Of a stretch of 13,787 bases of DNA, positions 1 through 7,079 are shown piece after piece. The stretch spans positions 1-13,787 of the forward strand of contig JAUIJO010000060.1 in NCBI GenBank assembly GCA_030431185.1, read 5' to 3'. Numbering within the stretch: position 1 is the stretch's first letter; the number at the start of each line of letters is the position of its first letter. The stretch is from Gammaproteobacteria bacterium. GTDB lineage: Bacteria; Pseudomonadota; Gammaproteobacteria; Xanthomonadales; Xanthomonadaceae. The notes under the pieces were generated by a model that worked only from the letters and a program-made list of their open reading frames with translations, was not told where the DNA came from and did no database searches. A program made the position numbers and the translations under genes.

Positions 1-264
1 CGCCAGCTTCTCGGCCAGGCGCTTGGCATTGCCGGTCTGGCTGCCGTAGACGATGGTCAACGCCGGCGACGCGGCGGCCTCGGCGATGGGCTGTGCCGCC
101 GCCAGGCCGGGACGCGAGCCCGTGGCCTGGCCCCGGGCGAGCCCGGCGGCGTAGCCGGACAGCCACCACAGACCCACGCCGTCGAGGTCTTCGGTCAGCC
201 GGGCCAGCAGGCCGGCCTGCTGGTCGGTCAGCGGGGCGGGGGTGGGGACGGGGGACGCGGGCAT
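1..264 (-). CDS. cysJ: Sulfite reductase [NADPH] flavoprotein alpha subunit CysJ, N-terminal part
   Basis: This is the first 88 codons of a leftward gene that runs off the window. CysJ carries electrons from NADPH through FAD and FMN to the sulfite reductase hemoprotein CysI in assimilatory sulfate reduction, in the cytoplasm. The N-terminus (MPASPVPTPAPLTDQQAGLL) matches the usual CysJ leader helix region, which is followed by a WWLSGYAAGLA segment (residues 32-42). A low-complexity Ala/Pro linker comes next, and then the start of the flavodoxin domain. The FMN phosphate loop YGSQTGNAKRLAEKLA lies at residues 73-88. The start is the ATG at 262-264. It diverges from a TSUP transporter, cysD and cysNC, so the locus covers sulfate activation and the reduction of sulfite. 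The FAD/NADPH half is outside the window and was not seen. The family call is strong because of the leader plus the FMN loop plus the cys context. Confidence 0.9.
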   Translation of the reverse strand, partial: MPASPVPTPAPLTDQQAGLLARLTEDLDGVGLWWLSGYAAGLARGQATGSRPGLAAAQPIAEAAASPALTIVYGSQTGNAKRLAEKLA

Positions 265-429
265 TGCGGCGGGTCTCGGGCGATTTCCTTGGGCACGAGA
301 CTAGGGACCGGCCTGGACGACCGGAAAGGATGCATCGTTATGCGGTTATGCCTTTCGCGAACTTCCGGGCCGCAGGGCGGCTCGCGATACTGCGGCGTCG
401 CAACATCGCCCCCCCCCATGCAGAGCGCC
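265..429. promoter_or_regulatory. Divergent cysJ / TSUP-cysD-cysNC control region with GTTATGC direct repeat
   Basis: This region of about 165 bases between divergent sulfur genes must hold both promoters. GTTATGC occurs twice, at 337-343 and 345-351, one base apart. The palindrome TTCGCGAA follows at 354-361. Sulfate-assimilation promoters in gammaproteobacteria are commonly activated by the LysR-type regulator CysB, and a repeated AT-richer element in an otherwise GC-rich spacer is a reasonable candidate site. I could not identify confident -35/-10 boxes. A run of nine C bases (409-417) abuts an in-frame ATG at 418. CysB binding is inference only. Confidence 0.4.
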
Positions 430-1182
430 ATGGAACTCCCGCCCGACCTCCTGTACTACATCGCCATCGGCATCACGGCCCAGCTCGTCGATGGCGCGCT
501 GGGCATGGCGTACGGGGTGACGGCCTCGAGCCTGCTGCTGGGGCTGGGCCTGCCGCCAGCGGTGGCCAGTGCCACGGTGCATGCCGCCGAATGCTTCACG
601 ACGGGGGCTTCCGCCGCCTCCCACCACGCCTTCGGCAACATCGACAAGCGCCTGTTCCGGCGCCTGCTGCTGCCCGGCATCGTCGGGGCCGGCGTAGGCG
701 CCTACCTGCTGGCCAGCCTGCCCGGCGAAGCCATGCGTCCATGGGTCGCGGGCTACCTGATGTTGATGGGCGTGGTGATCATCATCAAGGCCTTCCGGGC
801 GTTCCCCTCGCGACAGGTCACCACCCACATGGCGCCCCTGGGCTTCTTCGGCGCGCTGGTCGATGCCATGGGCGGCGGGGGCTGGGGGCCGATCGTGGCC
901 AGCAACCTGCTCGCGCGCGGCAACGAGTTCCGGCTCACGGTCGGCACCGTGAACGCGGTCGAGTTCTTCGTCACCCTGACGGCTTCGCTGGTGTTCCTCC
1001 TGACCCTGGGGCTGGAGCACTGGGACGTGATCCTGGGCCTTGCCCTGGGCGGGGTGGTCGCCGCGCCGTTCGGTGCCTGGCTGGTCAGGCGGGTCAGGCC
1101 GCGTCCCATGCTGGTCTGCGTGGGGCTGCTGGTCATCGGCCTCAGCCTGCGCACCCTGCTCAAGCATCTGGGCATGATATGA
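430..1182 (+). CDS. TSUP (TauE/SafE) family membrane transporter, probable sulfite or sulfate carrier
   Basis: A hydrophobic protein of about 250 residues with roughly seven or eight membrane segments. It shows the internal duplication typical of the TSUP family: a VDGALGMAYG motif in the first half (about residues 20-29) and a matching VDAMGGGGWGP motif in the second half (about residues 149-159). TSUP proteins move sulfur-containing or organic anions such as sulfite, sulfoacetate or sulfate across the inner membrane. It lies 67 bases before cysD on the same strand, which suggests co-transcription and a role in sulfate import or sulfite export. No separate sulfate ABC transporter is visible in the window. 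I chose the ATG at 430 because membrane-anchored homology begins there; an in-frame ATG at 418, directly after a C9 run, would add four residues. Neither has a good Shine-Dalgarno sequence. The substrate cannot be read from the sequence. Confidence 0.88.
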   Translation: MELPPDLLYYIAIGITAQLVDGALGMAYGVTASSLLLGLGLPPAVASATVHAAECFTTGASAASHHAFGNIDKRLFRRLLLPGIVGAGVGAYLLASLPGEAMRPWVAGYLMLMGVVIIIKAFRAFPSRQVTTHMAPLGFFGALVDAMGGGGWGPIVASNLLARGNEFRLTVGTVNAVEFFVTLTASLVFLLTLGLEHWDVILGLALGGVVAAPFGAWLVRRVRPRPMLVCVGLLVIGLSLRTLLKHLGMI

Positions 1183-1249
1183 GCGACCATGCCGTGGCCC
1201 GAACCCTCCACTGCCCACACCTCTTCATTTCTCCATGGCGTTGCCTTAC

Positions 1250-2158
1250 ATGCCTTTGACCGAGTTGTCCCATCTTGACCGCCTCGAAGCCGAGAGCATC
1301 CACATCCTCCGCGAGGTCGCGGCGGGGTTCCAGAACCCGGTGATGCTCTATTCCGTCGGCAAGGACAGTTCGGTGCTGCTGCACCTGCTGGTCAAGGCCT
1401 TCGCGCCGGCGCGCCCGCCGATCCCGCTGCTGCATGTCGACACGGGCTGGAAGTTCCGCGAGATGATCGCCTTCCGCGATCGCCGCGCCGCGGAAACCGG
1501 CGTCGAACTGCGGACCCACACCAATCCGGAAGGCCTGGCGCAGGGCATCGGGCCCTTCACGCATGGCGCGACGGTGCACACCGACGTGATGAAGACCCAG
1601 GGGCTCAAGCAGGCGCTGGACAAGTGGAACTTCGACGCCGCCATCGGCGGTGCGCGGCGAGACGAGGAGAAATCGCGCGCCAAGGAACGCATCTTCAGCT
1701 TCCGCAGCGCGCAGCACCGGTGGGACCCGAAGGCGCAGCGGCCCGAGTTGTGGGACGTCTACAACACCCGCGTGAACAAGGGCGAGAGCGTGCGCGTGTT
1801 CCCGCTGTCGAACTGGACCGAGCTGGACGTGTGGCTGTACATCTATCGGGAGAAGATCCCGGTGCCGACGCTGTACTTCGCCGCGGAACGCCCGGTGGTC
1901 GAGCGCGACGGCGCGCTGATCATGGTCGACGACGCACGCATGCCCCTCCACGAGGGCGAGGTGCCCCGGTCCCGGAAGGTCCGCTTCCGCACGCTGGGCT
2001 GCTACCCGTTGACCGGGGCCATCGAGTCCGATGCCGACACCCTGGAGAAGATCATCGCCGAGATGCTGGTGTCGACCACGTCCGAGCGGCAAGGGCGCGT
2101 GATCGACCAGGACCCGACCGCATCGATGGAGAAGAAGAAGCAGGAGGGGTATTTCTGA
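1250..2158 (+). CDS. cysD: Sulfate adenylyltransferase subunit 2 (CysD)
   Basis: CysD is the catalytic subunit of ATP sulfurylase. With the GTPase CysN it makes adenosine 5'-phosphosulfate (APS) from ATP and sulfate in the cytoplasm, the first step of sulfate assimilation. From this start it has 302 residues, the same as the E. coli protein as I remember it. The N-terminus LSHLDRLEAESIHILREVAA is characteristic. The PP-loop ATP site SVGKDS is at about residues 35-40, the conserved GGARRDEEKSRAKER stretch follows, and the C-terminus is the typical EKKKQEGYF. An upstream in-frame ATG at 1235 would add five residues (MALPY); I preferred 1250 because the family begins close to LSHL. Neither start has a clear ribosome binding site. 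The stop TGA overlaps the cysN start by one base (TGATG). Confidence 0.95.
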   Translation: MPLTELSHLDRLEAESIHILREVAAGFQNPVMLYSVGKDSSVLLHLLVKAFAPARPPIPLLHVDTGWKFREMIAFRDRRAAETGVELRTHTNPEGLAQGIGPFTHGATVHTDVMKTQGLKQALDKWNFDAAIGGARRDEEKSRAKERIFSFRSAQHRWDPKAQRPELWDVYNTRVNKGESVRVFPLSNWTELDVWLYIYREKIPVPTLYFAAERPVVERDGALIMVDDARMPLHEGEVPRSRKVRFRTLGCYPLTGAIESDADTLEKIIAEMLVSTTSERQGRVIDQDPTASMEKKKQEGYF

Positions 2159-4056
2159 TGGGCGCCGCACAAGACTCCAGCACCCGCGACGCCGCGGCCG
2201 CCGTCGCCGCCTACCTGGAGCAGCACGAGAACAAGGGGCTGCTGCGCTTCATCACCTGCGGCAGTGTCGACGACGGCAAGAGCACCCTGATCGGACGCCT
2301 GCTGCACGACACGCGACGCCTGTTCGACGACCAGCTGGCGGCGCTCGAGTCCGACAGCCGCCGCCACGGCACGCAGAACGGCGAGATCGACTTCGCGCTC
2401 CTGGTCGATGGCCTGTCCGCCGAGCGCGAACAGGGCATCACCATCGACGTCGCCTACCGTTTCTTCAGCACCGACCGGCGCAAGTTCATCGTCGCCGATT
2501 GCCCCGGCCACGAGCAGTACACGCGCAACATGGCGACCGGCGCATCGACGGCGGACGTGGCGGTGGTCCTGGTCGACGCCCGCAAGGGCCTGCTGACCCA
2601 GACCCACCGGCACAGCTACATCGTCTCTCTGCTCGGCATCCGCCATGTGCTGCTGGCGGTCAACAAGATGGACCTGGTCGACTACGACGAAAGCGTGTTC
2701 GATGCGATCGTCGAAGGGTATCGCGTGCTGGCCGCCGAGCTGGGCATCGACCACGTGCAGGCGGTGCCGCTGTCGGCCCTCAAGGGCGACAACCTGATCG
2801 CTCGCTCGGCCTCCACGCCCTGGTACGACGGTCCCAGCGCGCTCGAGTACCTGGAGACGGTCGACGTCGCGCGGGCCGCACGGGACATCGGCTTCCGCCT
2901 GCCGGTGCAGTGGGTCAATCGCCCGAACCAGGATTTCCGCGGCTTCGCGGGCACGGTCGCGGCCGGCGAGCTGCATCCCGGCGACGAGGTGGTGGCTTTG
3001 CCCTCCGGGCGTCGCTCCCGGGTGGCGCGGATCGTCACCGCCGATGGCGACCTCGGACACGCGGTCGCCGGCCAGGCCATCACCCTGACCCTGGCCGACG
3101 AACTCGACATCAGCCGCGGGGACGTCATCGCCAACGCCAGCCAGCCGCCCCAGGTATCGGACCAGTTTTCCGCGCACGTCCTGTGGATGGGCGAACAGGC
3201 GCTACTGCCCGGTCGCCCCTACTGGTTGAAGATCGGTGCGCGCCAGGTCAGCGCCACCGTCACCGAGATCAAGCACAAGGTCGACGTCAACACGCAGGAC
3301 AAGCTGGCGGCCACGCACCTGGACCTCAACGAAGTGGGCCTGTGCAACCTCCACCTCGACCAGCCCATTCCGTTCGAAGCCTATGCCGACGACCGTACGC
3401 TCGGCGGCTTCATCATGATCGACCGGATCAGCAACGCCACCGTCGCGGCGGGCACGCTCGAGTTCGCGTTGCGCCGTGCCGGTAACATCCATTGGCAGCA
3501 CGTGGATGTCGACAAGGCGGCCCGTTCCGCCAGTAAGGGCCAGGTGGCCCGCTGCGCGTGGTTCACCGGCCTCTCGGGGTCGGGCAAGTCCACCATCGCC
3601 AACCTCGTGGACAAGCGGCTGCATGCGATGGGCCACCACGCCTTCGTGCTGGACGGCGACAACGTGCGCCACGGCCTCAACAAGGACCTGGGCTTCACCG
3701 ACGCGGACCGCGTCGAGAACATCCGCCGCGTGGCCGAGGTCGCCCGCTTGATGACCGATGCCGGCCTGATCGTGCTGGTGAGCTTCATATCGCCGTTCCA
3801 CGCGGAGCGTCGCCTGGCGCGCGAGTTGTTCGACGAGGGCGAGTTCATCGAGGTCCACGTCGACACGCCGCTGGAAGTGGCCGAGAAGCGCGACGTCAAG
3901 GGGCTGTATGCCAAGGCACGGGCCGGCAGGATCCCCAATTTCACGGGCATCGACTCGCCCTACGAGGCACCCGAAGCGGCGGAACTGACGCTCGATACGG
4001 TCGCCGAGGATGCGGAAGCGCTGGCCAGCCGGGTGATCGACCGCCTGCTGGGCTGA
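2158..4056 (+). CDS. cysNC: Bifunctional sulfate adenylyltransferase subunit 1 / adenylylsulfate kinase (CysNC fusion)
   Basis: A 632-residue fusion. Residues 1 to about 440 are CysN, the GTPase that drives APS synthesis by CysD. Residues from about 455 to 632 are CysC, the APS kinase that makes PAPS. GTPase motifs are GSVDDGKST (35-43), switch I around EREQGITIDVAY (89-100), DCPGH (114-118) and NKMD (169-172), followed by EF-Tu-like beta-barrel domains. The kinase part has its own Walker A GLSGSGKST (471-479), the DGDNVRHGLNKDLGF signature (499-513), and SFISPF (542-547) with the serine of the mobile loop. The start ATG overlaps the cysD stop by one base, with AGGAGG at 2142-2147 about ten bases upstream. 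This fixes the start and implies translational coupling to cysD. All key motifs are intact in both halves. The fused arrangement is common in xanthomonads and rhizobia. Confidence 0.96.
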   Translation: MGAAQDSSTRDAAAAVAAYLEQHENKGLLRFITCGSVDDGKSTLIGRLLHDTRRLFDDQLAALESDSRRHGTQNGEIDFALLVDGLSAEREQGITIDVAYRFFSTDRRKFIVADCPGHEQYTRNMATGASTADVAVVLVDARKGLLTQTHRHSYIVSLLGIRHVLLAVNKMDLVDYDESVFDAIVEGYRVLAAELGIDHVQAVPLSALKGDNLIARSASTPWYDGPSALEYLETVDVARAARDIGFRLPVQWVNRPNQDFRGFAGTVAAGELHPGDEVVALPSGRRSRVARIVTADGDLGHAVAGQAITLTLADELDISRGDVIANASQPPQVSDQFSAHVLWMGEQALLPGRPYWLKIGARQVSATVTEIKHKVDVNTQDKLAATHLDLNEVGLCNLHLDQPIPFEAYADDRTLGGFIMIDRISNATVAAGTLEFALRRAGNIHWQHVDVDKAARSASKGQVARCAWFTGLSGSGKSTIANLVDKRLHAMGHHAFVLDGDNVRHGLNKDLGFTDADRVENIRRVAEVARLMTDAGLIVLVSFISPFHAERRLARELFDEGEFIEVHVDTPLEVAEKRDVKGLYAKARAGRIPNFTGIDSPYEAPEAAELTLDTVAEDAEALASRVIDRLLG

Positions 4057-4080
4057 CAGACCCCCGGTGCATGCCATGGA

Positions 4081-4130
4081 AAAAGGCCGGATCGCGCGAT
4101 CCGGCCTCTCTGTTTTTCTTTCTCTTTTCC
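4081..4130. terminator. Bidirectional rho-independent terminator
   Basis: A perfect GC-rich inverted repeat occupies 4085-4108. The arms are AGGCCGGATC and GATCCGGCCT around a GCGC centre. On the plus strand it is followed by a T-rich tract (CTCTGTTTTTCTTTCTCTTTT), which ends cysNC. On the minus strand the hairpin is followed by TTTTTCC (complement of the A run at 4081-4085), so it can also end the convergent M20 dipeptidase gene. The position between two convergent stops (4056 and 4162) fits both uses. Confidence 0.9.
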
Positions 4131-4161
4131 TTTCCCGTTCCCGGCCAGGGACGGCGCTGGC

Positions 4162-5655
4162 TCAGCAGCAGCCGTGGTCGCCGTGGCGGGTGCCACTGTC
4201 GGGAGCGACGGCGACCCCGCGGGTCTCGCCGCGTTCGCCCGCGCGGTGGTGCTCGGCGATCACCTGCGCCACGCAGGCCGTGACCCGCTTGCCCATCGGG
4301 ATGTGCAGGAACTCGTTGGGGCCGTGCGCATTGGAATGCGGCCCCAGCACGCCGGTGATCATGAACTGCGCGCCCGGGAACTTCTCGCCGAGCATGCCCA
4401 TGAACGGGATCGAACCGCCTTCGCCCATGTACATCGCCGGGGCATCGTAGAAGGCCTCGCTCGCATCGTTGATCGCCTTGAACAGCCAGGGCGACATCGC
4501 CGGGGCGTTCCAGCCCGACGACGCCTTCTCCAGGTTCAGCGTGACTTCGGCGCCATTGGGAGGATCCGACAGCAGCGCCTTCTGCAGCAGTTCGCCGGCC
4601 TTGCCCCCATCCAGCGTCGGCGGCAGGCGCAGCGAAAGCTTGACCGCGGTGTGCGGGCGCAACACGTTGCCGGCCGAGTCCAGCGAGGGCATGCCGCCGA
4701 TGCCCGTCAGCGACAGCGCGGGTCGCCAGGTGCGGTTGAGCACCAGCTCGGCCAGGTCGTCGTCCATCGGCGTCATGCCGTCCAGGAGCGGGAACTTGTC
4801 GTATACCGCGGTACCCAGTACGTCGGCGGCCTGGCGCGCCTGTTCGAGGCGCTCGGCGGGAATGTCCACGTGCAGGCCGTCGAGCGTGATGCGGCCGGTG
4901 TCCTCGTCCTCGATGCGCGACAGCAACTGCCGCAACAGGCGGAAGCTGGACGGCACGATGCCGGACGCATCGCCCGAGTGGACGCCTTCATCGAGCACCT
5001 TGACGCTCAGGTTGCCGCCTGCCAGCCCGCGCAGGGACGTCGTGCACCAAAGCTGGTCGTAGTTGCCGCACCCCGAGTCCAGGCAGACGACCAGCGAAGG
5101 CTTGCCGATCCGGTCGGCGAGGTGGTCGACGTAGGCAGGCAGGTCGTAGCTGCCCGACTCCTCGCAGGCTTCGATGATGACCACGCAGCGTGCGTGCGGG
5201 ACGCCCTGCGCCTGCAGCGCCATGACCGCGGTGAGCGAGCCGAAGATCGCATAGCCGTCGTCGGCGCCGCCGCGGCCGTACAGCCTGTCGTCGCGAAGCA
5301 CGGGTTTCCATGGGCCCAGGTCGTCGTCCCAGCCGGTCATCTCGGGCTGCTTGTCGAGATGCCCGTAGAGCAGGATGGGATCGTCGCTGCTGCCCCCGTT
5401 GCTGGCCGGGATGTCGATGTAGATCAGCGGCGTGCGCCCTTCCAGGCGCACCACTTCCAGGTGCATGCCGGGGATGTCCTGCGCACGTGCCCAGGCCTCC
5501 ATCAACTTGACCGCATCGTCCATGTAGCCGTGGGCGACCCAGTCGGCATCGAACATGGGGGACTTGTTCGGGATGCGGATGTATTCGATGAGCTGGGGGA
5601 CGATTTCGTCGTCCCATTTGCCGGCGACGAAGCGTTCGACCTGGCTGGCATCCAT
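4162..5655 (-). CDS. M20 family zinc dipeptidase
   Basis: A 497-residue cytoplasmic metallopeptidase of the M20 family, closest in layout to the CNDP/carnosinase-type dipeptidases. No signal peptide is visible. Two-zinc-site residues are readable in order: YGHLD with H99, GGADD with bridging D132, CEESGS with general base E165 and ligand E166, CLDSG with D193, and AHGPNE with H444. The dimerisation-domain motif GVHSGDASG starts near residue 224, with a conserved-type histidine at 226. The expected role is hydrolysis of dipeptides or short peptides; substrate specificity is not readable. The start ATG (5653-5655) has a weak GAGG about ten bases upstream. The gene stands alone, divergent from comEA and convergent with cysNC. 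Its last residues, HGDHGCC, form an unusual His/Cys tail beyond the catalytic fold. Confidence 0.9.
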   Translation of the reverse strand: MDASQVERFVAGKWDDEIVPQLIEYIRIPNKSPMFDADWVAHGYMDDAVKLMEAWARAQDIPGMHLEVVRLEGRTPLIYIDIPASNGGSSDDPILLYGHLDKQPEMTGWDDDLGPWKPVLRDDRLYGRGGADDGYAIFGSLTAVMALQAQGVPHARCVVIIEACEESGSYDLPAYVDHLADRIGKPSLVVCLDSGCGNYDQLWCTTSLRGLAGGNLSVKVLDEGVHSGDASGIVPSSFRLLRQLLSRIEDEDTGRITLDGLHVDIPAERLEQARQAADVLGTAVYDKFPLLDGMTPMDDDLAELVLNRTWRPALSLTGIGGMPSLDSAGNVLRPHTAVKLSLRLPPTLDGGKAGELLQKALLSDPPNGAEVTLNLEKASSGWNAPAMSPWLFKAINDASEAFYDAPAMYMGEGGSIPFMGMLGEKFPGAQFMITGVLGPHSNAHGPNEFLHIPMGKRVTACVAQVIAEHHRAGERGETRGVAVAPDSGTRHGDHGCC

Positions 5656-5704
5656 GGTGGCTGACCTCGGAACTGAAGGGATTCCCCATCTTAACGCGTG
5701 CGGT

Positions 5705-5724
5705 GTGTAGGACTTTTCCTACGC
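5705..5724. promoter_or_regulatory. Inverted repeat, candidate operator upstream of comEA and the M20 gene
   Basis: GTAGGA (5707-5712) and TCCTAC (5717-5722) form a perfect inverted repeat with a four-base CTTT spacer. One wobble pair and one more G-C pair extend it to eight-base arms. It sits in the 197-base divergent spacer between the M20 dipeptidase and the comEA-like gene, about 50 bases upstream of the dipeptidase start. The size and spacing resemble sites bound by NarL/FixJ-type (LuxR-fold) response regulators. It could equally be a small RNA hairpin. The function is inferred. Confidence 0.35.
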
Positions 5725-5852
5725 TGGGCCAGGCTTGATTCCCAGTCGCGCCGGGCGGTTTGCCGATACCGTCGCTTGCGGACCCCCGCGACACTGTGGA
5801 CGTCGCCGATGACAGGCCCGTGCCCATCATCATGAATCGTCCGGAGAGGGAC

Positions 5853-6206
5853 ATGAGTGCGTTCAAACAGGTACTGAAATCCGTGGCGCTCGCCCTGCTG
5901 GTGGTCGGCGCCGTGCTGACCGGCGTTGCGCTGGGCGCCGAGCGGGTGGACATCAATTCCGCCGATGCGGCCAGCCTGGATCGCGTCCTGCTGAATGTCG
6001 GCCCCGCCCGCGCCGAGGCCATCATCGCGTACCGGCGGATGAACGGACCGTTCCGGAGTGCCGAAGAGCTCGCCCTCGTCCGCGGTATCGGCCTGCGCAC
6101 GGTGGAGAAGAATCGCGACCGCATCGAGGTCGGCAGTCCGCGCGCGAATCCTTCGGCGGCTGCGCGGTCGGGGACGCTACCGAGAATCGTGCCCGTCACG
6201 CCCTGA
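5853..6206 (+). CDS. comEA: ComEA-like secreted helix-hairpin-helix DNA-binding protein
   Basis: A 117-residue protein. An N-terminal signal peptide or anchor (MSAFKQVLKSVALALLVVGA, then VLTGVALGA) probably ends near residue 29. Next comes the ComEA core: VDINSADAASL (32-42), a first hairpin LLNVGPARAEAI (46-57), and a second hairpin LVRGIGLRTVEKNRDRI (75-91). ComEA binds incoming double-stranded DNA in the periplasm during natural transformation. Short single-domain versions like this one are common in xanthomonads. I chose the ATG at 5853 because GGAGAGGGAC lies just upstream and the signal peptide begins there. The reading frame is open further upstream (from 5760), but that part does not look like a secretory start. 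The C-terminal 25 residues are Ala/Pro/Ser rich. The family is clear, but a role in competence is not proven by context, since no com operon is present. Confidence 0.85.
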   Translation: MSAFKQVLKSVALALLVVGAVLTGVALGAERVDINSADAASLDRVLLNVGPARAEAIIAYRRMNGPFRSAEELALVRGIGLRTVEKNRDRIEVGSPRANPSAAARSGTLPRIVPVTP

Positions 6207-6402
6207 ACAGGCGTCCGGGACTGCAACAGGTGTCGCCCCCGCATGGATGCGGTGGCGGCGGATGTCAGGGCAAGGAGCCCGGAGGAATCAGGCGGAGTGC
6301 CTGCACAAGGATGTACACCGCCCGGCGTGGAAGGAGCCACGATCGGGCGGCCCGGCAGGCGCTGCGCAGGACGTGCAGCGCCGCCGGTCGCGTCGATACA
6401 CT

Positions 6403-7017
6403 ATGCCCATGGGGCAACACACCGACACCGGACACGAGGACGCGCTGCGGATCGTCCCGGCGAACGACTACCGGCGGGTCCGCTGGAAGAATGGACGCGG
6501 CTGGACGCGTGAGGCCGTGCAGGGCGGTGGCAGGGACGGCGACTGGGATTGGCGCTTGTCGATCGCCGAAATCGAGGAGGACGCGGCCTATTCGTCCTTC
6601 CCCGGGTTCGATCGCGAACAAATGCTCTTGTCGGGCAATGGCCTGCGCCTGCGGTCGGGAGACGGGGTCCGCGAGCTGATGCCACCCCATGACCGCATCG
6701 GCTTCCTTGGCGAGGAGGACGTCGTCGGGGAGCTGGTCGACGGTCGTGTCCAGGTCATCAACCTGATGTGGCGCCGGGAGCGTGTCGGGGCGAGCACCTG
6801 GTTCAGGCCGCTCGTCGGTCCGATGCTCGTCTTCGCGGACGCTTCCGAGACCTGGTTGATCCATCTGGTCTCGGGACACGCCCGCCTCGGACGCGGCCAG
6901 GGCTTGCCGCTGCTCGAGGCCGGCGATACGGCCGTGCTGCGAGGCCTCGCGGAACGGCGTCGTTGCCTGATCGAGGGAGCCGGCAGTCTGTTGCTGGCGC
7001 GGCTCCAGACCCTCTGA
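6403..7017 (+). CDS. HutD/Ves family cupin-like protein
   Basis: A cytoplasmic protein of about 204 residues of the HutD/Ves family (formerly DUF886), a bicupin-type fold. Diagnostic stretches are RIVPANDYRRVRWKNGRGWT (16-35), WRLSIAEIEEDAAYSSFPGF (50-69) and the following MLLSGNGLRLR (74-84). HutD sits in histidine-utilisation operons of pseudomonads and may govern flux there. E. coli Ves, from the same family, stands alone. No hut genes are visible here, so this one is also solitary and its role is unknown. The start is the ATG at 6403; a second in-frame ATG at 6409 would remove two residues. Neither has a strong ribosome binding site. The 196 bases upstream (6207-6402) show no convincing gene or RNA. 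The gene is convergent with the diflavin reductase. Confidence 0.85.
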   Translation: MPMGQHTDTGHEDALRIVPANDYRRVRWKNGRGWTREAVQGGGRDGDWDWRLSIAEIEEDAAYSSFPGFDREQMLLSGNGLRLRSGDGVRELMPPHDRIGFLGEEDVVGELVDGRVQVINLMWRRERVGASTWFRPLVGPMLVFADASETWLIHLVSGHARLGRGQGLPLLEAGDTAVLRGLAERRRCLIEGAGSLLLARLQTL

Positions 7018-7037
7018 GCCGGTCGGGGCGGGTTGGC

Positions 7038-7055
7038 CGACGGGCCTCCCCGTCG
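7038..7055. terminator. Weak hairpin between convergent genes
   Basis: CGACGGG and CCCGTCG flank a CCTC loop, giving a perfect seven-base-pair stem in the 62-base gap between the convergent HutD-family gene and the diflavin reductase gene. No T-run follows on either strand, so a role as an intrinsic terminator is doubtful. It may instead block or stabilise 3' ends. Confidence 0.3.
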
Positions 7056-7079
7056 CTCGTGCAGGGATCGCCTGCCGTA

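Noticed and set aside
1624..2157. Upstream extension of the cysNC frame back to 1624
   Set aside because: This stretch overlaps cysD in another frame and has an Arg-rich shadow composition. The ATG at 2158 with AGGAGG fits CysN length and start.
1160..2170. Minus-strand open frame of 336 codons across cysD
   Set aside because: It is His/Arg/Val-rich shadow sequence of cysD, whose own motifs are intact on the plus strand.
4174..5664. Plus-strand open frame of 496 codons opposite the M20 gene
   Set aside because: It mirrors the M20 gene codon for codon in a GC-rich genome and shows no protein family pattern.
6207..6402. Possible small gene or RNA between comEA and the HutD-family gene
   Set aside because: Only Arg-rich overlapping frames without ribosome binding sites, and no stable hairpin or T-run that I could find.
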